Shown here: positions 34,304 through 39,520 of the stretch, one piece after another
How the letters are laid out: every line of letters begins with the position of its first letter
How positions within the stretch are numbered: position 1 is the stretch's first letter
Assembly: GCA_017395425.1 (NCBI GenBank)
Contig: JAFPUM010000033.1
Coordinates: 1 to 39,520, forward strand
Direction of reading: 5' to 3'
From: Clostridia bacterium
GTDB taxonomy: Bacteria > Bacillota > Clostridia > Oscillospirales > Acutalibacteraceae
Length of the DNA stretch: 39,520 bases
The notes under the pieces: model-generated
The model's database searches: none
Seen by the model: only the letters and a program-made list of their open reading frames with translations
Told to the model about the DNA's origin: nothing
Translations under genes and position numbers: made by a program

Positions 34304-34410
34304 CCGCGCAGCGGCGGGGATTCCAAAGGGACGAGTCCCTTTGGCAGGTCAAGGGCAGCGCCCTTGCAGGGAGTGGGACGGCGTCCCACGAGGCAGCACA
34401 ACGTGCTGCC
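34304..34410. repeat. Array of five small perfect hairpins
   Basis: In order: CCGC-gca-GCGG (34304-34314), CCAAAGGGAC-ga-GTCCCTTTGG (34323-34344), CAAGGGC-agc-GCCCTTG (34350-34366), GTGGGAC-ggc-GTCCCAC (34373-34389), GGCAGCAC-aac-GTGCTGCC (34392-34410). Loops are two or three bases. No T run follows any of them. The remaining bases to 34515 hold nothing I recognise. Confidence 0.9.
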
Positions 34411-34532
34411 GAGCAAGACGAGCCAAGACCAACAACGGGGAAGGGCGAATACAGAAGCCGTTCCCCATCCGAATGCCCCATCCCGAAATCACAAACCATT
34501 GATCTCCTTCACATAGGAGGTGAGGAAATATC

Positions 34533-35315
34533 ATGATATCCATAGACAAAAAAACACTGATTCTGATACCCGCCTTCAATGAGGAGGAGAGTATTGTCAG
34601 CGTGATCGGGAATATCCGCCGGGAATGCGGGAATGTGGATGTACTGGTCATCAACGACGGTTCCCGCGACAAGACCGCCGAACGCGCCGCGGAAGCGGGT
34701 GCGACGGTGGTATCGCATATTTATAACATGGGCTACGGCGTATCGCTGCAGACCGGCTATAAATACGCCGTCGATCACTGCTATGAATATATCATCCAGA
34801 TGGACGCGGACGGACAGCACGATGTATGCAATATCCGCGCGATTTATCAGGAACTGACACAGGGCAAGCGCCATTATGACATTGTCATCGGCTCGCGGTT
34901 TCTGGGCAAGGACAGTAAGATGAAAGTGGGCATTGCCAAGAAGGTTGCCATTGAATTTTTCAATATGGCAATCAAGCTGGTGACGCGCAAGAGCTTTACC
35001 GACCCCACGTCGGGCTTGCAGGGACTCAGTCGGCGGGCGTTTACTGCCTATTCGCTGTACGATAACTTCGACACGAATTATCCCGACGCGAATATCATCA
35101 CGAAGATGCTGCTCAATGGCTACCGGCTCAAGGAAGTGCCGGCGGTCATGCACGAGCGGGAGAGCGGCGTGAGTATGCACAGCGGGCTGATGAAGAATAT
35201 TGCGTATATGTTCACCGTTACGCTCAATATTGTGGTGGTGGTGATGCAGTTCCATCTCATCAAGAAGGGACGGAAGGACGTCATCGAAGAGCTGGAAATC
35301 ATCACGGCGGAGTAA
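34533..35315 (+). CDS. GT2 polyprenyl-phosphate glycosyltransferase-like
   Basis: 260 residues, GT2 of the DPM1/polyprenyl-phosphate type. Visible are LILIPAFNEEESIVSVI, VINDGSRDKTAERA, the NMGYGVSLQTGYKYA segment, the metal site QMDADGQHD (Asp91-Asp93), GSRFLG and the DPTSGLQG loop. A hydrophobic C-terminal stretch (about 225-245, MFTVTLNIVVVVMQF) may bind the membrane. Such enzymes load a sugar on a lipid phosphate that GT-C enzymes then use, which would link it to the 29644 product. It has the strongest ribosome site of the region (AGGAGGTGA, 34516-34524) and stands apart after the hairpin array, ending at a bidirectional terminator. Confidence 0.9.
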   Translation: MISIDKKTLILIPAFNEEESIVSVIGNIRRECGNVDVLVINDGSRDKTAERAAEAGATVVSHIYNMGYGVSLQTGYKYAVDHCYEYIIQMDADGQHDVCNIRAIYQELTQGKRHYDIVIGSRFLGKDSKMKVGIAKKVAIEFFNMAIKLVTRKSFTDPTSGLQGLSRRAFTAYSLYDNFDTNYPDANIITKMLLNGYRLKEVPAVMHERESGVSMHSGLMKNIAYMFTVTLNIVVVVMQFHLIKKGRKDVIEELEIITAE

Positions 35316-35344
35316 ACCCTTCCCGACCGAACCGTTCTGAAACC

Positions 35345-35389
35345 AAAAAGGAGACACGCACAGATCATCCTGTGTATGTCTCCTTTTTT
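35345..35389. terminator. Bidirectional terminator
   Basis: AAAAAGGAGACA (35345-35356) pairs with TGTCTCCTTTTT (35377-35388). A and T runs on the two sides let it serve both the GT2 gene and the convergent lipoprotein gene. Confidence 0.88.
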
Positions 35390-35429
35390 GTGTCTCCCTT
35401 CTCACCAAGAGAAAATGGCAATGGGAAAA

Positions 35430-36173
35430 TTATTTCTCATCGGAAAGCTGTTCCATCTGAATGAGCGTCCAGTAATCCTTGCCGTCGATGGTTCGGCGTT
35501 CCGCTTCGGCACGGTAAGAGGCGTGGTATTCGCTGATGTCCCCATTGTAGAAATCGGAACGGTATTCCACCGAAAAGACCGTGCCGTCGGATTGGGCGGC
35601 GGTAAAGGTGTACTCGGTGAGTGGATCGCCCACACCGCCGATCGGCACATAGTACTTGCCGTCATCGAAATAGAACCACTGCTTTTCCTCTCCCTGTTGG
35701 CGCATGGATGCAATGTCCTTTTCGGCGGCATTGAAGATGTGGGTGGTAATCCAGTCCGCGCCCTCGCCGTCAAACATCATATAGCTGCCGCCGAACTGTT
35801 CCGCCCAGTTTCTGGGGTCGGGCTTCTTCTGATCATAGACCTCCTGCGGCTGGTCGAAGGGGTAGAGACTCCAGTCCACGCACGGACCGTTGGCAATCAC
35901 CCAGCGAAGGACGTTGGTCTGACCGTCCCACGCCTTCCGGCTGTCGTAGAAGACTTTGTCGGAATCCTCCACGTTGTACCAGTCGGTAAAGCGGGTCAGG
36001 AAATCGGTGAGACTCGTGTCGAGTTCCTCGACGGAAATTTCCTTGAGGCTGGATTCCTTGTCGGTATTGCCGGAGCCGCAGGACGCGGCGGACAGCATCA
36101 GGACGGCGGCGGTCAGGAATGCCGCCACTCTGACCCACAGGAAAGGTCTGTTTTTCCGTGCATGATGTTTCAT
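35430..36173 (-). CDS. Lipoprotein of unknown function
   Basis: 247 residues. A basic N-terminus, a hydrophobic helix and AASC give a lipoprotein signal with Cys32 lipidated. The mature part is acidic and rich in Trp and Tyr (for example FTDWYNVEDSDKVFYDSR, WFYFDDGKYYVPIGGVG); I recognise no family. The motif YYVPIGGVGDPL sits in the middle of what is probably a beta-rich domain. AGGGAG precedes the ATG, and the gene starts 50 bases after the alaS stop, so it probably rides on the alaS transcript. No functional link to alaS is expected. Confidence 0.75.
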   Translation of the reverse strand: MKHHARKNRPFLWVRVAAFLTAAVLMLSAASCGSGNTDKESSLKEISVEELDTSLTDFLTRFTDWYNVEDSDKVFYDSRKAWDGQTNVLRWVIANGPCVDWSLYPFDQPQEVYDQKKPDPRNWAEQFGGSYMMFDGEGADWITTHIFNAAEKDIASMRQQGEEKQWFYFDDGKYYVPIGGVGDPLTEYTFTAAQSDGTVFSVEYRSDFYNGDISEYHASYRAEAERRTIDGKDYWTLIQMEQLSDEK

Positions 36174-36223
36174 CGTATGATGCTCCCTTCATGGAAATGA
36201 TAGAATGATATCTGGCAAAAGAA

Positions 36224-38860
36224 TTATGCGTTGATACATCCGGCGACGATATCCGCAGCCTGCGCGAGTGCCTCGTCGAGCTTGGACAGATCTTTGGCGC
36301 CTGCCATTGCGTTGTCAGGCTTGCCGCCGCCGTTGCCGCCGGTAATCTGCGCGACTGCCTTGACAATCTTGCCGGCATTGGCTCCTTTGGCGAGCGCGTC
36401 CTTGCCGACCGCGACGAAGATGGTCCCCTTTTCGCCGTTGACCGACGCGAAAACCGCCACGCTGTCGGCACACTTGTCGCGCACCTTGTCGCCCATCGTG
36501 CGGAGTTCATCCGGCTTCACGCCGTCCATGCGGCTGACCACCAGCTTGGTTTCGCCGACGGTCTGAGCGCTGTCCACCAGAGATGCGACTTCAATCGCGG
36601 CGAGCTTGGAGGAAAGCTGTTCGATCTGGCGGTCTTTTTCCTTGAGTTCCGCAGACATCGAGGCGCATTTGCGCACCAGCTCGGCGGGATTGTTGAGTTT
36701 CATGGCTGCCGCGGCTTCACTGATGGTATTGAGTGCCTCGTTGAGCATGGTCAGCACGTTGGCGCCGGTGACGGCTTCGATACGTCTTACGCCTGCCGCA
36801 ACGGAGGATTCGGATTTGATCTTGAAAAGACCGATGCGGGCGGTGTTGTCCACATGGGTGCCGCCGCAGAATTCGATGGAGAAGTCGTCGGTGGTGCGGA
36901 CCACGCGTACCAGATCGCCGTACTTTTCGCCGAAGAGCGCCATTGCGCCGAGTTTTTTGGCAACCTCGATGGGCATTTCCACATTGATCACGTCGATACC
37001 GGCGAGGATTTCGGCGTTGACCAGCATTTCGACCTGCGTGATTTCGTCGGGCGTGAGGGCGGAGAAGTGGGTGAAGTCAAAGCGCACGGCGTGACTGTCC
37101 ACGAGTTGTCCTGCCTGTTCCACATGGGTTCCCAGCACCTTGCGCAATGCCGCCTGCAAGAGATGCGCGGCGGTGTGGTTGCGGCGGGTAGCCATTCTGG
37201 TTTCCAGATCGTAAGCGGTTGTCACGGTATCGCCCACGCTGATCTGTCCCTCCTGGACGGTGCAGGTGTGCAGGAAGACGCCGGTGGGATTCTTGGTGGT
37301 GTCGGTGACAGTGAGCTTCCCGTTTTCACCGGTGACGGTGCCGATATCGCCCACCTGACCGCCGCTCTCGGCATAGCATACCGTGCGGTCGAGCACCAGC
37401 ACGATCTCGTCGCCTTCGGACGCGCTGTCCGCCAGTTCGCCGCCCAGCACAATTGCCAGCACTTTGCCTTCGGCTTCCTTCTCGCCGTAGCCGAGAAATT
37501 CGGTGGGCGCCATATCCTTGAGCAGATCACCGTCGCCCTTCCACGCTTCGGTGGTGGCATGAACGCCTGCCATCTTGGTCTTGACGCGGTATTCGTCATA
37601 AATCCTGCGGAAGCCGTCCACATCGACTTTCATGCTCTTGTCGGCAAGGATTTCCACGGTCAGGTCGATGGGGAAGCCGTAAGTATCCTGGAGCTTGAAG
37701 GCAGCCTCGCCGCTGAGAGTGTCGCCGTCGTGTTCCGCCACGAAGTCTTCGAGAATTTTCATGCCCTGATCAATGGTCTTGGCAAAATTGGCTTCCTCGG
37801 TGGCGATGACGTTATGGATAAAGTCGCGCTTCTCCTTGAGTTCGGGATAGGCGGTTTCATTCTCGTGAATCACGGTGTCGCAGACCTCCGTGAGGAACAT
37901 TCTGTCGATGCCGAGCAATCTGCCGTGGCGTGCGGCACGGCGGAGCAGACGGCGCAGCACATAGCCGCGTCCGGTATTCGAGGGCATGACGCCGTCGCCG
38001 ATCATGAAGGTGGTGGAGCGGATATGGTCAGTGATCACGCGGAGAGAAATGTCCGTCTTGGGATTGTCGCCGTACTTCACGCCCGCGATTTCGCTGATGT
38101 GTTTCATGATATTCTGCACCGTGTCCACGAGGAAGAGGTTGTCCACGCCCTGTACCACACAGGCGAGACGTTCCAGACCCATGCCGGTGTCAATATTGGG
38201 GTGATCAAGGGGGGTGTAAGTACCCTTTCCGTCGGAATCGAACTGGGTAAAGACGTTGTTCCAGATTTCGACATAGCGGTCGCAGTCGCAGCCGACAGCG
38301 CAGTCAGGTTTGCCGCAGCCGTATTCCTCGCCGCGGTCGAAGTAGATTTCGGAGCAGGGACCGCAGGGACCTTCGCCGTGCTCCCAGAAGTTGTCCTCCT
38401 TGCCGAGACGGACAATGCGTTCCGGCGCCACGCCGACTTCCTTGGTCCAGATGTCAAACGCTTCGTCGTCGTTTTCGTAAATGGAAACCCACAGGCGGTC
38501 GATGTCCATTTCGAGCGTTTTAGTGAGAAATTCCCATGCCCACGAGGTGGCTTCGTGTTTGAAATAATCGCCGAAGGAGAAATTGCCCAGCATTTCAAAG
38601 AAGGTACCGTGGCGGGCAGTGATGCCGACGCGTTCGATGTCGGGGGTGCGGATGCACTTCTGACAGGTAGTCACGCGTTTGCGGGGAGGCGTGACCTCGC
38701 CGGTGAAGTATTTTTTCATCGGTGCCATGCCGGAGTTAATGAGCAGCAGGCTGTTGTCGTTGTGGGGGATGAGTGAGAAGCTGGGCAGACGCAGATGTCC
38801 CTTGCTCTCAAAGAAGGAGAGATATTTCTCCCGCAGATCATTCAGACCCGTCCATTCCAT
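36224..38860 (-). CDS. alaS: Alanyl-tRNA synthetase
   Basis: 878 residues, full length. It charges tRNA-Ala. The catalytic core begins MEWTGLNDLREKYLSFFESKGH, with RVTTCQKCIRTPDIERVG and later GMGLERL. The editing domain has HTAAH (about 562-566) and CGGTH (about 665-669), whose Cys and His bind zinc. The DHHA1-type C-terminal domain carries the glycine-rich GGNGGGKPDNAMAG end. The ATG at position 38860 (reverse strand) is chosen because the family starts there; a TTG four codons earlier lies too close to AAAGGA. It is controlled by the T-box leader upstream. Confidence 0.98.
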   Translation of the reverse strand: MEWTGLNDLREKYLSFFESKGHLRLPSFSLIPHNDNSLLLINSGMAPMKKYFTGEVTPPRKRVTTCQKCIRTPDIERVGITARHGTFFEMLGNFSFGDYFKHEATSWAWEFLTKTLEMDIDRLWVSIYENDDEAFDIWTKEVGVAPERIVRLGKEDNFWEHGEGPCGPCSEIYFDRGEEYGCGKPDCAVGCDCDRYVEIWNNVFTQFDSDGKGTYTPLDHPNIDTGMGLERLACVVQGVDNLFLVDTVQNIMKHISEIAGVKYGDNPKTDISLRVITDHIRSTTFMIGDGVMPSNTGRGYVLRRLLRRAARHGRLLGIDRMFLTEVCDTVIHENETAYPELKEKRDFIHNVIATEEANFAKTIDQGMKILEDFVAEHDGDTLSGEAAFKLQDTYGFPIDLTVEILADKSMKVDVDGFRRIYDEYRVKTKMAGVHATTEAWKGDGDLLKDMAPTEFLGYGEKEAEGKVLAIVLGGELADSASEGDEIVLVLDRTVCYAESGGQVGDIGTVTGENGKLTVTDTTKNPTGVFLHTCTVQEGQISVGDTVTTAYDLETRMATRRNHTAAHLLQAALRKVLGTHVEQAGQLVDSHAVRFDFTHFSALTPDEITQVEMLVNAEILAGIDVINVEMPIEVAKKLGAMALFGEKYGDLVRVVRTTDDFSIEFCGGTHVDNTARIGLFKIKSESSVAAGVRRIEAVTGANVLTMLNEALNTISEAAAAMKLNNPAELVRKCASMSAELKEKDRQIEQLSSKLAAIEVASLVDSAQTVGETKLVVSRMDGVKPDELRTMGDKVRDKCADSVAVFASVNGEKGTIFVAVGKDALAKGANAGKIVKAVAQITGGNGGGKPDNAMAGAKDLSKLDEALAQAADIVAGCINA

Positions 38861-38905
38861 AATGTAAACCAATTCCTTTCTTTATAGCTGTGATGTGCTG
38901 AAGTA

Positions 38906-39189
38906 TCAAAAGGCTCTGTCATCCTGCTTACACAAGGGACGACAGAGCCGTGGTACCACCCGAATTGCATAGGAACCCGAAGGCTGCCCATACCGCTTTT
39001 GTGTCAATTAACGCTTGACCCACGTCCGGTTCCTCACCGGAAGCGCTGTGTAACCAATGCAAGAGAAACACCCGTCGGGCGGCCATGCCGACTGTCCAAT
39101 CCGCGGGATTTTTCAGCCGAGAATTCCGCTCTCTGTGGTGACAGTGCCCGCATTCTTCCCGAACGCGCCGATTAACCGATTGAATGATT
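38906..39189 (-). promoter_or_regulatory. T-box riboswitch leader of alaS
   Basis: On the reverse strand the leader shows the T-box core GGGTGGTACCACGG (38961-38948), an AGAGAG bulge motif and GCTGAAAA in stem I, and a terminator GGCTCTGTC/GACAGAGCC (38949-38941 with 38920-38912) followed by TTTT. Uncharged tRNA-Ala would stabilise the antiterminator and switch on alaS. A likely specifier codon is GCC (39083-39081), in the bulge between the TCGGG/CCCGA and ATGC/GCAT stems and followed by a purine; that position is inferred by hand folding. Confidence 0.93.
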
Positions 39190-39195
39190 TTTTTC

Positions 39196-39224
39196 ATTAT
39201 ACCCCGAAACCAGCGGCTTGTCAA
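39196..39224 (-). promoter_or_regulatory. Consensus promoter of alaS
   Basis: Reverse strand: TTGACA (39224-39219), exactly 17 bases, TATAAT (39201-39196). A perfect sigma-A match. Confidence 0.92.
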
Positions 39225-39273
39225 GGGAATCCACCAAAAAAAACAGGATGATTTTATAGATTTTTACAAATAT

Positions 39274-39520
39274 TCACACGCCCTGTGCCGCCAGTTCATT
39301 GATTTTCTCGATGGGAAGTCCCGTTGCCAGGGCAATGTTTTCTTTTGTAAAAATTCCGGCACGAAGCATATTGGCGGCGGTTGCGAGAATGCCTTCGGCA
39401 CGTCCTTCGGCACGTCCTTCGGCACGTCCTTCGGCACGTCCTTCGGCACGTCCTTCGGCACGTCCTTCGGCACGTCCTTCGGCACGTCCTTCGGCACGTC
39501 CTTCGGCACGTCCTTCGGCA
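39274..39520 (-). CDS. C-terminal part of Rpn/PD-(D/E)XK transposase-like protein (partial)
   Basis: The gene enters from the right edge and ends with a TGA at 39276-39274. The reading frame consists of repeated Arg-Ala-Glu-Gly, then GILATAANMLRAGIFTKENI and ATGLPIEKINELAAQGV. An (AEGx)n stretch followed by a small helix-turn-helix-like end (ALATGL plus a short helix) is the usual tail of Rpn-family recombination-promoting nuclease / PD-(D/E)XK transposase-like proteins. The catalytic domain lies outside the window, so the family rests on the tail alone. There is no start codon within the repeat. Another open frame on this strand gives a PKDV repeat, but it continues into text unlike a protein end. 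Confidence 0.6.
   Translation of the reverse strand, partial: AEGRAEGRAEGRAEGRAEGRAEGRAEGRAEGRAEGRAEGRAEGILATAANMLRAGIFTKENIALATGLPIEKINELAAQGV
39392..39520 (-). repeat. Perfect 12-bp tandem repeat inside a gene (AEGR)n
   Basis: Ten full identical copies of CCTTCGGCACGT (plus-strand reading) and nine bases of an eleventh run to the window edge. As 12 bases are four codons, copy-number change would alter length but not frame. Confidence 0.95.

Noticed and set aside
36854-38776. 640-codon open frame antisense to alaS
   Set aside because: It is a by-product of the GC-rich third codon positions of alaS. alaS is full length with all motifs, and the opposite frame has no ribosome site or recognisable domain.
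39264-39509. PKDV-repeat protein on the minus strand
   Set aside because: The parallel frame gives AEGR repeats followed by a tail that fits a known protein type; the PKDV frame continues as unlikely Pro/Trp-rich text.
39392-39520. CRISPR array
   Set aside because: The 12-base units are contiguous and identical without spacers, and they stay in a reading frame.

Overview
The window reads as chromosomal DNA of a Gram-positive anaerobe of the class Clostridia, most like gut Oscillospiraceae/Ruminococcaceae. The indications are strong Shine-Dalgarno sites, frequent TTG and GTG starts, consensus housekeeping promoters with 17-base spacers, lipoprotein signal peptides, a T-box in front of alaS, tRNAs with encoded CCA, and a BspA-type leucine-rich repeat protein. 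This placement is inferred from gene content; no rRNA is present.

Layout. 1-1.6 kb: VanZ-family protein and galE. 1.7-5.1 kb: a sugar ABC importer of one binding lipoprotein and two permeases, without its ATPase. 5.2-6.1 kb: a lone binding-protein-like lipoprotein. 6.3-7.0 kb: five tRNA genes (Gly, Arg, His, Gln, Lys). 7.1-9.1 kb: a four-helix-bundle protein, then an ECF sigma factor overlapping a probable membrane anti-sigma factor. 9.3-14.0 kb: a 1577-residue secreted protein with LRR and seven Ig-like repeats. 14.5-15.8 kb: a MarR regulator with a clear palindromic operator, and an alpha/beta hydrolase. 16.0-18.9 kb: the potassium system trkA-trkH.

19.2-35.3 kb is the main accessory region, a Pel-type exopolysaccharide locus. 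It runs: PelA-deacetylase-like protein, PelF glycosyltransferase, PelG membrane transporter, two GT8 glycosyltransferases, an SDR-PelD fusion, a PelE-like protein, a large GT-C-like membrane protein, GT2, GT4, and a polyprenyl-phosphate-type GT2. The PelD part has four membrane helices, a GAF-like region and a degenerate GGDEF domain that keeps a c-di-GMP I-site (RDND, residues 687-690). The SDR part seems to lack the catalytic Tyr. PelB and PelC, needed for export across an outer membrane, are absent, as expected for a monoderm. The probable model is c-di-GMP bound by PelD/PelE activating PelF/PelG, with the extra glycosyltransferases adding or changing sugars.

35.4-39.5 kb (minus strand): a lipoprotein of unknown function, alaS with a T-box leader and consensus promoter, and at the right edge the C-terminal end of a gene carrying a perfect 12-bp tandem repeat (AEGR repeats), probably of the Rpn/PD-(D/E)XK transposase-like family.

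Non-coding features stand out. Heptamer repeats sit in at least five intergenic places, a palindromic element of about 50 bp occurs twice, and a row of five small hairpins lies between two glycosyltransferase genes.
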